The notes below the pieces were generated by a model, which saw only the letters and a list, made by a program, of their open reading frames with translations, was not told where the DNA came from and made no database searches. A program made the translations under genes and the position numbers. From NCBI GenBank assembly GCA_002786165.1, contig PEQK01000012.1, positions 272,209 through 336,208 of the forward strand: a stretch of DNA of 64,000 nucleotides. Reading direction: 5' to 3'. The DNA is from Legionella sp. GTDB taxonomy: Bacteria; Pseudomonadota; Gammaproteobacteria; Legionellales; Legionellaceae. The number at the start of each line of letters is the position of its first letter. The first letter of the stretch is position 1. Shown here piece by piece: positions 8,209-17,952 of this stretch.

Positions 8209-10284
8209 ATGGTACTCACTCAACCTTGCACCACCTTACCCGGCGTTGGACCCAGTTTGGCTGGTAAATTGGCCCAATGCGGCATTCATACCATTCAAGA
8301 TTTGCTGTTTCATCTCCCCTATCGATATCAAGATCGCACCCACATCACGCCGATTCGTGACATCCGACATCAAGATTGGGCGGTCATTGTAGGTCGTATC
8401 TGTAAAACAGACATCACCCGGGGACATCGTCGCACGCTACAATGTACCGTCGAAGATAAAACCGGTCTATTACGGTTGCGTTTTTTTCATTTCAATCAAC
8501 ATCAAGCAAAGGCTATGGTCTTAGGGGCTCAAATTCGGGTCTTTGGCGAGGCTCGTTTGTTTGACGGGCATATAGGTATGATCCACCCCGAGTATCAACT
8601 CATAGAAGACGATCGCCCATGCCCTGTAGAAGAAACCCTCACACCAATCTATTCCACCACCCAGGGACTCAGTCAAAATCGTTTGCGCCAATTGGTCAAG
8701 CTCGCTGTCACCCACTATCAAGAACATCTACACCAGCTAGAATGGCTCAGTGCTGAACAATTGCATGAGTATCAATTTGACGCCTTATCCTCAGCGATTC
8801 CGAGTTTACATCACCCCCCACCTGACAGTCCGATTCATCTTTTAGAAACAGGCCAACACCCAGCATTGAAACGGTTGGCGTTTGACGAACTCATTGCCCA
8901 GCGTCTGAGCATGCTATTTGCTCGCCGTCAGCGAGCAACATTGCGCGCAACCCCCATGCCATTCGACACGACGTTAGTGCCTAATTTTTTAAATCAGTTA
9001 CCATTTCAACTCACAGCGGCTCAAACCCGGGTCCATGCCGAGATTTGTCAGGATTTGGTACAAGAGAAACCGATGTTGCGTCTGGTCCAAGGCGATGTAG
9101 GCTCAGGAAAAACAGTCATTGCGGCACTAGCAGCCTTACAAGTTATTGCGAATGGGCATCAGGTCGCCATCATGGCGCCTACCGATATTCTCAGCGAACA
9201 ACACGCTCAAACCCTCAAGCGTTGGTGTGAACCTTTAGGTATCGTGGTTTGCCGGTTGTCCTCAAAGATGAAAATCCAACAACGGCGAGAGACACTAAAA
9301 GCCTTGGCACAACATGAATGCCATTTGGTTGTAGGTACACATGCTTTGTTTCAAGAAGAGGTTGCTTTTGCGCAACTCGGACTCATCATTATTGATGAAC
9401 AACATCGCTTCGGGGTCGAGCAACGCCTGCAATTACAACAAAAAGGTCAACAAGACCAATCGTGTCCTCACCAGTTATTAATGACTGCCACCCCCATTCC
9501 AAGAACCTTGGCCATGACGCAATTGGCGCATTTGGACATATCCATTATTGATGAACTTCCCCCAGGCCGAACCCCTATCACAACGGTCGTGCTCAATCAA
9601 AGCAAAAGAGAATCGTTGATTGAGCGATTGAGAACCACGCTCACCGGTGGTCAACAAGCTTATTGGGTCTGCACGTTGATTGAAGAATCAGAAACCTTAC
9701 AGTGCCAAGCAGCCAATGACACCGCGCAGCAATTACAAATTCTCTTACCAGAACTGCACATTGGTCTGATTCATGGACGGCTAAAAGGTGCTGAAAAAGA
9801 ACGTATCATGACGGCGTTTAAAGAAGGAACCATCCATTTACTCGTCGCCACCACCGTGATTGAAGTGGGTGTTGATGTCCCTAATGCCAGTTTGATGGTC
9901 ATTGAAAATGCCGAACGACTGGGATTGTCTCAACTACATCAATTACGAGGTCGTGTAGGCCGAGGCACAGCACACTCTCATTGTTTGTTGCTATACCAGC
10001 CTCCTTTATCTCCCATGAGTCGCGAACGCTTACATCTGATGCGCGAAACAACCGATGGGTTTTTACTGGCAGAAAAAGATTTGGTGTTGCGCGGTGCCGG
10101 AGAAATTTTGGGCACGCGTCAGACGGGATATCGCATGTTTAAAATTGCGGATGTACAACGTGATCACGCGTTATTACCCTGGTTAACCCCCGCAGCGCAT
10201 CAACTCTTGGCCCAAGATCCTGCCACAGCCCATGCGATTGCTACTCGTTGGCTAGGCCATTTTGAGCCGCTGATAATAACCTAA
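8209..10284 (+). CDS. recG: ATP-dependent DNA helicase RecG
   Basis: RecG remodels stalled replication forks and branched recombination intermediates. The 691-residue protein has the N-terminal wedge/OB domain, Walker A GDVGSGKT (about 295-302), the DEQH box (396-399, IIDEQHRFG), and the superfamily-2 motifs TATPIPRTLAM, STTVIEVGVDVPNA-like region and QLRGRVGRG. Length is that of E. coli RecG. The start at 8209 gives the standard N-terminus that precedes the LPGVGPSLAGKL helix-hairpin segment. Its 3' end overlaps epmC tail to tail by 33 bases. Confidence 0.97.
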   Translation: MVLTQPCTTLPGVGPSLAGKLAQCGIHTIQDLLFHLPYRYQDRTHITPIRDIRHQDWAVIVGRICKTDITRGHRRTLQCTVEDKTGLLRLRFFHFNQHQAKAMVLGAQIRVFGEARLFDGHIGMIHPEYQLIEDDRPCPVEETLTPIYSTTQGLSQNRLRQLVKLAVTHYQEHLHQLEWLSAEQLHEYQFDALSSAIPSLHHPPPDSPIHLLETGQHPALKRLAFDELIAQRLSMLFARRQRATLRATPMPFDTTLVPNFLNQLPFQLTAAQTRVHAEICQDLVQEKPMLRLVQGDVGSGKTVIAALAALQVIANGHQVAIMAPTDILSEQHAQTLKRWCEPLGIVVCRLSSKMKIQQRRETLKALAQHECHLVVGTHALFQEEVAFAQLGLIIIDEQHRFGVEQRLQLQQKGQQDQSCPHQLLMTATPIPRTLAMTQLAHLDISIIDELPPGRTPITTVVLNQSKRESLIERLRTTLTGGQQAYWVCTLIEESETLQCQAANDTAQQLQILLPELHIGLIHGRLKGAEKERIMTAFKEGTIHLLVATTVIEVGVDVPNASLMVIENAERLGLSQLHQLRGRVGRGTAHSHCLLLYQPPLSPMSRERLHLMRETTDGFLLAEKDLVLRGAGEILGTRQTGYRMFKIADVQRDHALLPWLTPAAHQLLAQDPATAHAIATRWLGHFEPLIIT

Positions 10285-10755
10285 TAGGGCTTGATGAAAC
10301 CGTTGCGCTCGCGCTGGTAATCCTGCACATTCGTACGATGCCACCTGCTGCATCACGGCTGTTTTAAATTGCTCATAGGCCTCGATGGGGCCATTGAGAT
10401 TATCAAAGCTCAATTGAAAGCGATAGCCAGCCGCTTTGGACAATATCCATTCTAACGCCTGCGGTTTCACTTCCACTTGCTGAAATAGCGCTTGTTGTTC
10501 CGCGTTACGACCATCCGGAATATACCAATAACCATAATCCACCAACGCTCGTCGCGCTTGGCCAGCCAACAGCCAGTGCGCACATTCATGCAACGCGGAA
10601 CTAAAAAATCCGTGCGCAAAAAAAATTGTATGATAGGGCTGATCCGGCGATTGAGGTTGGTACAAAGGTTCCTCTTGGCCATACGCTAAAATAGTTTGGT
10701 GGCTTTGTAAAAAACAATGATTAAATAAAGCAATCAAATCATCGGGATGATGCAT
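10252..10755 (-). CDS. epmC: EF-P beta-lysylation hydroxylase EpmC (YfcM)
   Basis: The 167-residue protein matches the YfcM family: FFSSALHECAHWLLAGQARR with a metal-binding HExxH, YGYWYIPDGRNAEQQ, and VEVKPQALEWILSKAAGY. In E. coli EpmC hydroxylates the lysylated lysine of elongation factor P, the last step after EpmA and EpmB. No epmA, epmB or efp lies in this window. Full length, convergent with recG. Confidence 0.9.
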   Translation of the reverse strand: MHHPDDLIALFNHCFLQSHQTILAYGQEEPLYQPQSPDQPYHTIFFAHGFFSSALHECAHWLLAGQARRALVDYGYWYIPDGRNAEQQALFQQVEVKPQALEWILSKAAGYRFQLSFDNLNGPIEAYEQFKTAVMQQVASYECAGLPARAQRFHQALLGYYQRLKMA

Positions 10756-10842
10756 AACAGGTACCTTGTTCCTTTTTGTGGGATGATGCTCAAAATAATG
10801 CTATCATTGCGCATCTCTTCTCATTCACATACCGCAATCCAC

Positions 10843-11130
10843 ATGACCGATCGCAAAAATAAAAAAATTGTTATCGAGGGTGTCACCACCCAAGGTAAAG
10901 AATTTCGTCCCAGCGATTGGGCAGAGCGCATGAGTGGCGCGCTTGCAAGTTTTAAAAATAGTCGCATTCATTATTCGCCTTTATTACAACCTGGTATCAA
11001 TAACGAAGGCTATAAATGTGTATTACTCGATCCTAAACTGAAAGAATCGAGCCCACAAGTTTATCAATCTATTTTGGATTTTGCCAAAGCCAATCATTTG
11101 AAAATATGTGGCGAGAAAGACGAAGAGTAA
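10843..11130 (+). CDS. DUF3579 family protein
   Basis: Short cytoplasmic protein of 95 residues from the ATG at 10843 (MTDRKNKKIVIEGVTTQG). It contains the DUF3579 core FRPSDWAERMSG and YSPLLQPGINNEGYKCVLLD. A frame starting at 10747 would add 32 residues that overlap the epmC start and carry no family similarity, so 10843 is preferred. DUF3579 proteins are common in beta- and gammaproteobacteria. Their function is not established. Confidence 0.78.
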   Translation: MTDRKNKKIVIEGVTTQGKEFRPSDWAERMSGALASFKNSRIHYSPLLQPGINNEGYKCVLLDPKLKESSPQVYQSILDFAKANHLKICGEKDEE

Positions 11131-11137
11131 GCGCTCA

Positions 11138-11686
11138 TCAAGACATACTGGTCACAGTCAGATTAATCAAATAAGTCATCACACTATTCATCATATTCAC
11201 GGTAGATTGAAAATTAATCCCAAATAATCCTGCAATAATGAACAATAATCCTTTATGACCAAATCCTTTTGACCCCTCTTGACCTTGCTCTGGATGACTG
11301 GCATGGGCCAATAAAACACACCCACGAATAAACCATACCAAACCAACCGTTTCGACCAAGAGAGTGATTGAATTATAGATATCATAAGGCTGATAGTCCG
11401 AATATTGAAGCACACTCGTCCCACTTCCAAATAAAGTATTGGAAAACGTATGCATTGTTGTTGGTAAAAAAAATAAAATCGCACCAACAAACAAATAGGA
11501 AAAAGGGACTATCATTTTTGTATCTTTACCACCGCCTTGAGCGCCTTTATCTACATTCTGTCTAAACCGCGCCAATGCAGCCATCACAAATATAATACCC
11601 AATAGATAAGACAACCCTCCTAACATCGTTTGTACCGACGGAAGAGTTTTGCTTAAATTTCCGATCATCGTTATCAGATCAATCAT
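11138..11686 (-). CDS. icmC: IcmC/DotE-like type IVB secretion membrane protein
   Basis: The 182-residue protein has four predicted transmembrane segments (about 18-40, 58-80, 102-127 and 146-176). It opens with MIDLITMIGNLSKTLPSVQ, the arrangement seen in IcmC/DotE of the Dot/Icm system, followed by a GGLSYLLG glycine-rich helix. IcmC and its relatives are inner-membrane components of the type IVB secretion machine. No other dot/icm gene lies nearby, so this is either a dispersed locus or a paralogue. The assignment is by recognised sequence style; IcmD or DotV relatives are the main alternative. Confidence 0.72.
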   Translation of the reverse strand: MIDLITMIGNLSKTLPSVQTMLGGLSYLLGIIFVMAALARFRQNVDKGAQGGGKDTKMIVPFSYLFVGAILFFLPTTMHTFSNTLFGSGTSVLQYSDYQPYDIYNSITLLVETVGLVWFIRGCVLLAHASHPEQGQEGSKGFGHKGLLFIIAGLFGINFQSTVNMMNSVMTYLINLTVTSMS

Positions 11687-11754
11687 GAATTAACTCTTGC
11701 AAAGTATTATTTTTTCCTTATATTAGGGCCTTCTTACTTTACTAATCATATATC

Positions 11755-12495
11755 ATGCCAACTGAGATGTTTCAATTTCAATTAGAGAGCACTCGCATGC
11801 TTTCGCCCAAAGCCAAGCATTTTGTTTTCACGCATACTAGTGAGACTATCTTTGATTACTTACCGGGTCAATTTATTACGATTCATTTTGAGCATCAAGG
11901 TAAAATGATTCGGCGTAGTTACAGTATTGCGAATGCGCCGCAAAAAAACAATCGTATTGAATTTGCTGCCACATATGTTGAATCTGGCCCTGGTACAGAA
12001 TACTTATTCAATCTTAATGAGGGCGATAAGGTACAAATCACAGGTCCTTTTGGTCGACTGATCCTGAAAGAAAATAACCCTCGTCGTTATATTTTGGTCG
12101 CAACCAGCACAGGTGTCACGCCTTATCGCTCGATGATTCCTACGTTACAGGATCGTTTAGACGCTGATCCAGATCTTTCTGTGGTCATTTTCGAAGGCGT
12201 CCAAACCCAGCAAGATCTGTTATATGACCAAGATTTTTTAGCCTGGGCTGCACAATCCCCACGCGTGACCTTTCGAGCTTTTTTAAGTAGGCAATCAGGT
12301 GATCCGACACAGCCTCATATCCGTCATGGGTATGTCCAACAAGGATTTTCTGAGCTTAAACTGAATGTAGACGAAGATTATGTTTATTTATGTGGAAACC
12401 CTGCTATGATCGACGACGCATTTGAGATGCTCAAAGACCAAGGATTTTCAACCCAACAAATCGTTCGGGAAAAATATATTTCATCGACTAAATAG
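11755..12495 (+). CDS. Ferredoxin/flavodoxin-NADP+ reductase family protein
   Basis: The 246-residue protein has the FNR two-domain fold. The FAD domain has RSYSIAN (RxYS FAD-binding motif) and GPFGR. The NAD(P) domain has VATSTGVTPYRSM and the C-terminal CGNPAMID. No iron-sulphur domain is fused, so it resembles the free-standing Fpr type that passes electrons between NADPH and ferredoxin or flavodoxin. It lies 11 bases upstream of the aldolase gene and is probably cotranscribed with it. Confidence 0.85.
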   Translation: MPTEMFQFQLESTRMLSPKAKHFVFTHTSETIFDYLPGQFITIHFEHQGKMIRRSYSIANAPQKNNRIEFAATYVESGPGTEYLFNLNEGDKVQITGPFGRLILKENNPRRYILVATSTGVTPYRSMIPTLQDRLDADPDLSVVIFEGVQTQQDLLYDQDFLAWAAQSPRVTFRAFLSRQSGDPTQPHIRHGYVQQGFSELKLNVDEDYVYLCGNPAMIDDAFEMLKDQGFSTQQIVREKYISSTK

Positions 12496-12506
12496 AGGAT
12501 AAAGCC

Positions 12507-13532
12507 ATGTATTATGACGAATTATCAAACACCATCGATCAATTGGTGCAATCTGGCAAAGGTATTTTAGCCGCGGATGAAAGCAATAGCACGATTGGCA
12601 AACGCTTTGCCGCAATTCAACTTGAAAATACAGCAGAAAATCGTCGTGACTATCGATTATTACTTGCAAATACTGAAGGCTTAGAGCAATACATCAGTGG
12701 TGTGATTTTGTTTGAAGAAACCTTCTCCAATCAAAATGAACAAGGACAATCTGTTCCTGACCTTCTTTTGGCCAAAGGTATTATGCCTGGCATCAAGGTT
12801 GATAAAGGATTGGCAATTTTGGCCAACACTCAACAAGAGCAAATCACATTAGGCTTAGATGATTTGGCAGAGCGGTTGGTTAAATTTAAATCACAAGGCG
12901 CCAAGTTTGCAAAATGGCGAAATGTGTACACTATTTCTGACAGCACACCCAGCATGACGGCCATCAAAGCAGGCGCTGAAACTTTGGCGCGCTACGCAGC
13001 CATTTGCCAATCCAATGGGATTGTACCGATTGTAGAGCCTGAAGTGTTGATTGACGGGGATCATTCCATTGATCACTGCGCAGAAGTCTGTGAATTGGTC
13101 CTTCATGAAGTGTTTAATGCCTTGTTCCTACATCAAGTCGCATTAGAATACATCATTCTAAAACCCAGTATGGTGACTTGTGGAAAAGACGTAAAACCTT
13201 TTTCCTCTCCTGATGAAATCGCTGATTATACGTTGAATGTGTTTGAAAACACTGTATTGCCTGCTGTGCCCAGCATCAACTTTTTATCTGGCGGCCAAAC
13301 CCCTGATCAAGCCACAGAAAATTTGAATGCCATCAACAGTTGTGGATATCAGCCTTGGAATTTAAGTTTCTCTTACGGTCGTGCATTGCAAGAAGAGTGC
13401 ATCCAAGCATGGCAAGGCAAGCCTGAAAATGTCAACAAAGCACAAACCGTGCTATTAGAACGAGCGCGTTTGAACAGTCAGGCCTGTATGGGTGAATATG
13501 AGTCTTCAGAAGCAGTTGCTGAAACCGCCTAA
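12507..13532 (+). CDS. Fructose-bisphosphate aldolase, class I
   Basis: The 341-residue enzyme matches class I aldolases. It has GKGILAADESNSTIGKRF near the N-terminus, VPIVEPEVLIDGDH with catalytic Glu, LEYIILKPSMVTCG with the Schiff-base Lys, and FLSGGQTPDQATENL for the phosphate site. It cleaves fructose-1,6-bisphosphate to two triose phosphates without a metal. The start has a well-placed purine-rich site (GAGGATAAAGCC). A REP-like palindrome follows. Confidence 0.94.
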   Translation: MYYDELSNTIDQLVQSGKGILAADESNSTIGKRFAAIQLENTAENRRDYRLLLANTEGLEQYISGVILFEETFSNQNEQGQSVPDLLLAKGIMPGIKVDKGLAILANTQQEQITLGLDDLAERLVKFKSQGAKFAKWRNVYTISDSTPSMTAIKAGAETLARYAAICQSNGIVPIVEPEVLIDGDHSIDHCAEVCELVLHEVFNALFLHQVALEYIILKPSMVTCGKDVKPFSSPDEIADYTLNVFENTVLPAVPSINFLSGGQTPDQATENLNAINSCGYQPWNLSFSYGRALQEECIQAWQGKPENVNKAQTVLLERARLNSQACMGEYESSEAVAETA

Positions 13533-13565
13533 CCGTAAGTGATTGATTTTTAAAATCACTTGTTA

Positions 13566-13614
13566 TTTTGAGCGAAGCTCAGGAGCTATTCAAAAAATCC
13601 TGCTTCGCTCAAAA
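13566..13614. repeat. 13-bp inverted repeat (REP-like or terminator)
   Basis: TTTTGAGCGAAGC (13566-13578) is perfectly inverted as GCTTCGCTCAAAA (13602-13614). AGGA/TCCT extends the stem inwards after a two-base bulge. It sits between the convergent aldolase gene and the 684-residue protein gene. The outer A and T tracts would let it end transcription in both directions. Confidence 0.6.
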
Positions 13615-13628
13615 CCAGGTCTACGGTT

Positions 13629-15683
13629 CTACTGTGTCAAGCTGGGCGCATCAAGTAACAAAGGGGTGCTTGGCACTTCAGGAGAAAAAAGGCTGTTTGA
13701 GCGTAATGGTGTGACCCTTGAATCAGACCAGAGTTGAAACAATAAATGCCCATCGACGTTATTTAAGTTGATCGCGAGTCGTCCCGATTGAATAAGTTGA
13801 GTAAAATTTTCATCTTGTTGACACGTATAGAGCATATCAAACTCATCAAATAGACGTGTGGCCACCCGATTTTTGATGGCGTCCCATATGGCGTCGCTTT
13901 CTTCACCCAGTTCTCTAGTTTCTCCTCTTTGCCAAAACGCTAAGAAAAACTGGCCATCATGGTCAGCACCTCGCTTAGCCCTTGTTTGTAAATACTCATC
14001 GGCTTCTTCTTGAACCACCAGACGCAATTTGTCTTGACTGGCTTGAATAAAAGCTGAGGATGAAATCTCTTCATAGGACTCATTTAGCTCTAAAATACCC
14101 AGATCAAGCAACATCATTTCTGCCAAGGCAGTGATATTTGGTCCCTTCTTTAAATGATTATCCTCATCATATAAAATGTTTTTGTAGCAAGAGGGAAAGT
14201 GCTCTGCACACCAACGTATCAAAATACCATGTAATTTACCAATAGGATTGATGACTTGATCGACCAAATAATTTGCGTGATAAGTCTGGGAAAAGAGCAT
14301 TTTTTCCTGTTTAAAATCAAACCTTGATAAAGTAAAGTATATCGCTCTGTCACGATAAATATCGTTGGTATTTCTTTGCCGTAAAGTCAGAGTGGGATTG
14401 CGTAAATAAAAATTAGCGCCAAACAACCTCACAAAATTTTCATAAGTATGATAATCATCCAAATCAGCAAACACGGTGTTAAATACCTGAGGATGCTTTT
14501 CTTTTAACAAACGTGCTGTCTTATAGTAATACGTTCGAAAGGCTCTTTCTCGGGCTGCTTGTGCTTGCAGCATCGCCTCTTCGCGTAAAGTGTGCACATT
14601 ATTACTTAAATAACCCAGCTCTTCAGCCAAACTACTTAATGTTTCTAAATAGATACGATTACAATGTGAGCCAGTGGTGATAGCAATCGCTAACAAAACA
14701 TCGCGTTGTAGTGCGACAGGGCTACGATTCATCTTGTCTAAAATGAGCCGGGCATACCGATGAAGTATAGCGATTTGTTGAGCATTCAAATCTTTATACG
14801 ATGGGTGAGAAAGACGCTCGACATAATACGTCATTTCTCGTTTAAGAAAAGCGATTTGGACATCTACGAGTGCTGTTTCGGGCGATAAACCCAATTCTGT
14901 TTGACGTTCAGATAAAGACAACTCATGATATTTATCATGCAAGCACATTTGATTAGCAATACTATCTCTAAAGGTTGGTGACGTAAAATCCAATTGGTCA
15001 AACAATATCAAATACTCATCGTAATCAACCACAGGTGCATCAGCCAATATTTTTTCAACCAATGCGGCACTTTCATAGAAATGATTAAACGTCACGTGAA
15101 CACCATTGGGCAGTACGTCATGAAATAAAGCTTTTTTAAGAACAGCGATCACTCCATTCGAAATGTGTTTACCAGTTATACGGACATATAACGCTAAGAG
15201 TGTATCTACGATCAATCCAAATTGGACCTTACTCTCTTTAGAAGCATGAACACTTTGATATTTTCTGTGATGATTGATCAGAGAAACCACCTGCTCAGAT
15301 GCATCGGGAGCATGCTCTGAAACAAAGCCCACGGTCAATTTTTTTTCAGGATCAGCCATAGGAAATTGCGCGGTTGGACTATCCACATTCCAAAAATGAC
15401 AACGAAGATAATCAAAAGCAACAAACCCTACACTGGCCAAAAAAAACGAAATATTGAACCAACTTGTGAGACCAAAGGTACTACTGGATAACAAAAAAAC
15501 ATTTAAGTATAAAAAAGGTGTTTGGAGAAATGTCGGGAAATACCCAGATTGATTGATGAGATGAATCAGATACATGCCCAAAGATACACTTCCATACAGG
15601 GGGGCACCAAAAAATATACAAGAGACCAAAGATAAAACATAGAACGGACTAAGGAATTTATCGAGTGTGCGACTCAAAAACAA
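13629..15683 (-). CDS. Large uncharacterised membrane-anchored protein
   Basis: The gene is not recognised. Its 684 residues begin with a hydrophobic region of two or three transmembrane segments (about 10-50, 55-70 and 75-95). About 580 hydrophilic residues with no recognisable catalytic motif follow. The soluble part is rich in helix-forming residues and has a Tyr/Arg-rich central region (about 380-460). The start overlaps the stop of the preceding small membrane-protein gene by 10 bases, so the two form an operon, which sits behind a Fur box at 16075. In a Dot/Icm-bearing organism this architecture makes it an effector candidate, but that is inference only. Confidence 0.6.
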   Translation of the reverse strand: MFLSRTLDKFLSPFYVLSLVSCIFFGAPLYGSVSLGMYLIHLINQSGYFPTFLQTPFLYLNVFLLSSSTFGLTSWFNISFFLASVGFVAFDYLRCHFWNVDSPTAQFPMADPEKKLTVGFVSEHAPDASEQVVSLINHHRKYQSVHASKESKVQFGLIVDTLLALYVRITGKHISNGVIAVLKKALFHDVLPNGVHVTFNHFYESAALVEKILADAPVVDYDEYLILFDQLDFTSPTFRDSIANQMCLHDKYHELSLSERQTELGLSPETALVDVQIAFLKREMTYYVERLSHPSYKDLNAQQIAILHRYARLILDKMNRSPVALQRDVLLAIAITTGSHCNRIYLETLSSLAEELGYLSNNVHTLREEAMLQAQAARERAFRTYYYKTARLLKEKHPQVFNTVFADLDDYHTYENFVRLFGANFYLRNPTLTLRQRNTNDIYRDRAIYFTLSRFDFKQEKMLFSQTYHANYLVDQVINPIGKLHGILIRWCAEHFPSCYKNILYDEDNHLKKGPNITALAEMMLLDLGILELNESYEEISSSAFIQASQDKLRLVVQEEADEYLQTRAKRGADHDGQFFLAFWQRGETRELGEESDAIWDAIKNRVATRLFDEFDMLYTCQQDENFTQLIQSGRLAINLNNVDGHLLFQLWSDSRVTPLRSNSLFSPEVPSTPLLLDAPSLTQ

Positions 15684-16036
15684 ACATCTATGAGCAATTT
15701 ATTGCGATGTAAATCATAAGGCAAAGATTGGATACGAGCCTCTTCTTCATGATTGCTATAAATTTGGTTTTGGTGCCCGACCGAAGCAATATAATACACA
15801 CATGCCAAAAAAGCAGTAAAAACCAGGCTGTAGAGCGTGATATGCATGGCAGGCCACAAAATAGTCAACGGCGCCAATACTGAGCGCACAAGTGCAGCAC
15901 CACTCACAAATGACCAGATTCTATTCTTAGTACCCCCATCTACGATTTCTTGATGAAATGCCTGAGTCGATGCGACCAGAAAGGCACTCGCCGTGGCGGA
16001 TACAAGCAATTCGATAGAGATGTTATCCATAGTCAA
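15674..16036 (-). CDS. Small uncharacterised membrane protein
   Basis: The gene is not recognised. It encodes 120 residues with three hydrophobic stretches (about 7-25, 41-60 and 64-88) and a charged tail. It overlaps the following 684-residue protein gene by 10 bases, so expression is probably coupled. It is the first gene behind the Fur-box palindrome. The two frames could also be one ancestral protein split by a frameshift, but both have plausible membrane starts of their own. Confidence 0.55.
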   Translation of the reverse strand: MTMDNISIELLVSATASAFLVASTQAFHQEIVDGGTKNRIWSFVSGAALVRSVLAPLTILWPAMHITLYSLVFTAFLACVYYIASVGHQNQIYSNHEEEARIQSLPYDLHRNKLLIDVCF

Positions 16037-16071
16037 CGCCCATAAGTCAGGGTAACAATGGATAGCATCTT

Positions 16072-16103
16072 ATCAATAATGAGAATCATTCGCAATTATT
16101 GAT
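16072..16103. promoter_or_regulatory. Fur box inside a 9-bp palindrome
   Basis: Positions 16075-16093 (AATAATGAGAATCATTCGC) match the 19-base Fur consensus at 15 positions. They are framed by ATCAATAAT (16072-16080) and its exact inverse ATTATTGAT (16095-16103). The site is 36 bases upstream of the small membrane-protein gene on the minus strand. Repression by iron-loaded Fur of that operon is the simplest reading. A hairpin at the end of the M4 protease transcript is the alternative, although no T-run follows. Confidence 0.6.
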
Positions 16104-16119
16104 TTGATACCTCACGGTG

Positions 16120-17721
16120 TCAACAATCATCATACTCAATCATCACCTCATCCAAAGCATATTGCACATCGGTCTCGCCAAACCCCAGATCGCGACTCGC
16201 AGCAAGAATGCCGCAAGCACCCTCTGCAAAATTGGAAGTAGGCGTCCAATAATCCATATTGGCTTTGATCATCACACGAAATGCTTTGCCTGGATTCCAT
16301 CCGGGACGTTGCGATAACAGATAAAACAGATGGTTGTACACCCCACTGCTATGATGCACATCCATGTCTCTGCGATATCGATCCGCACGCTCAATGGACA
16401 CACCATCTAAACTAGGCCGGTGTAAAAACCGCAAAGCACCCCTGCCTTTCATAATGTCACCTCCAATTTGCCAGCTGGCTTTTCCATATACAAAATATTC
16501 TGCCGCTTGCGCCGCCATATCTGAAAATGATTCATTGATACCCCCGGCTTGCCCGTGATAAAGCAATCCCGAATGTTGCTGGGTAAACCCATGACTGATT
16601 TCATGTGCCGCAATCCCTAATGATACCAAGGGATGAATGGCGCCATCCCCATCTCCAAATGTCATTTGTCGACCATCCCAAAATGCATTGGCATAGTGCC
16701 TACTATAATGAACACGCAAAATAAGTTGCATGGGTTTATACCCCACACGCAATACGTCCACTCCATATTGGGTTCGATACATATTTTTTACCAATTCACC
16801 TGCATACATGGCATCATTAGACACCGAATAACCTCCATTGACTTCATCATACCCATCCCCTTCAGAACCGGTCCAATATTCTTTAGTAGCGTGCTCTTCT
16901 TCACAATCAAAACTCATGGGGATGGTTTGACGTTGGGTATGATGTCCCATATCCACCACCAAAACATGATCATTTTCTAGAAAACACCGGCCTGAATTTT
17001 CATCCCTAATCAGGTCAAGAAAAGGTAATTCTTTTCCAAATTGGTGTTTCCCAATGCGGGTGTTTCCTCCAAATCCTAAACCACGGACTCTTTGTCTTAC
17101 CGTTGCCAAATCATCCCATTGTGCCAATATTTGATTGGTTTTGGCCTCGATGATGAACGTGGGTCGACCAGGATCCCCTTGCTCTGGCTGTAAAAAAACT
17201 GAAACTTGATAAGCCCAATGCGCCTGTTGATGGTCATCGACATAGATCAACGGCGTGATTTGCTTTTCAGTCATGTGATGTTGAGGATATTTCTGAGCAT
17301 AATGATGCAATACATGATCTGCTCGTGATACAAACCAAACCGGACGCGCCCCCAAATCATGCTGCAATTTTTGATACAGAACCCCATTCATTGAGATAGC
17401 TGCAAACGATGAGGAGTTATGAGGATGATGAAAGATCGCGTAACCACCCAATACTGAAAACCCGTCATAACGTTGCTGCATACGAATATGATTCGTTTGA
17501 TGCTCATCCATATGCTGATTGAGAAATAACAAATCGTGGGTGGCGGAAATCACTTGTTGCGGTGTTTGCTCAGATAAAGAAACAGGTATAAGCCGCTGTA
17601 AATCCGAGAAAGACAAATGCGCCAAAGACAAACGTTCTGCCGCATATAACGAGCCGGGGGATAAAAAAGAAGCGATAAGTGTGTTTAAACACAACGCCAA
17701 GGTTGGTTTCAATACATCCAT
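16120..17721 (-). CDS. Secreted M4 family zinc metalloprotease (thermolysin/ProA type)
   Basis: The 533-residue preproenzyme has a signal peptide ending near residue 27, an FTP/PepSY propeptide region (about 40-200) and a thermolysin catalytic domain. The zinc site is HEISH (373-377) with the third ligand Glu397 in GGINESFSD. The catalytic His is in the MDVHHSSGVYN region. Legionella ProA/Msp and Vibrio haemagglutinin/protease belong to this family, exported by Sec and type II secretion and matured outside the cell. The gene stands alone. Confidence 0.93.
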   Translation of the reverse strand: MDVLKPTLALCLNTLIASFLSPGSLYAAERLSLAHLSFSDLQRLIPVSLSEQTPQQVISATHDLLFLNQHMDEHQTNHIRMQQRYDGFSVLGGYAIFHHPHNSSSFAAISMNGVLYQKLQHDLGARPVWFVSRADHVLHHYAQKYPQHHMTEKQITPLIYVDDHQQAHWAYQVSVFLQPEQGDPGRPTFIIEAKTNQILAQWDDLATVRQRVRGLGFGGNTRIGKHQFGKELPFLDLIRDENSGRCFLENDHVLVVDMGHHTQRQTIPMSFDCEEEHATKEYWTGSEGDGYDEVNGGYSVSNDAMYAGELVKNMYRTQYGVDVLRVGYKPMQLILRVHYSRHYANAFWDGRQMTFGDGDGAIHPLVSLGIAAHEISHGFTQQHSGLLYHGQAGGINESFSDMAAQAAEYFVYGKASWQIGGDIMKGRGALRFLHRPSLDGVSIERADRYRRDMDVHHSSGVYNHLFYLLSQRPGWNPGKAFRVMIKANMDYWTPTSNFAEGACGILAASRDLGFGETDVQYALDEVMIEYDDC

Positions 17722-17952
17722 TGTGGTAATACTCCCTATCTCAACCCATCACAAGGTGATGAAGTGAGGCTGACGGTTAGACAAAAAGCAAGTTCCATTC
17801 TTGCTATCAACAAAGTCTAATCAACCTATAGGGTTCAATCAATAGGACATCACGTATTTCATGATAAATAAGTAGCATGAGCGCTCTAAAACGATCGCGT
17901 CATCCTCTGGTTGGACTCTTGTGCCACTTTGATCAATATTTAAAACAGATAC

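Noticed and set aside
10747..10842. N-terminal extension of the DUF3579 protein
   Set aside because: It overlaps the divergent epmC start, has no family similarity, and the ATG at 10843 begins the conserved domain.
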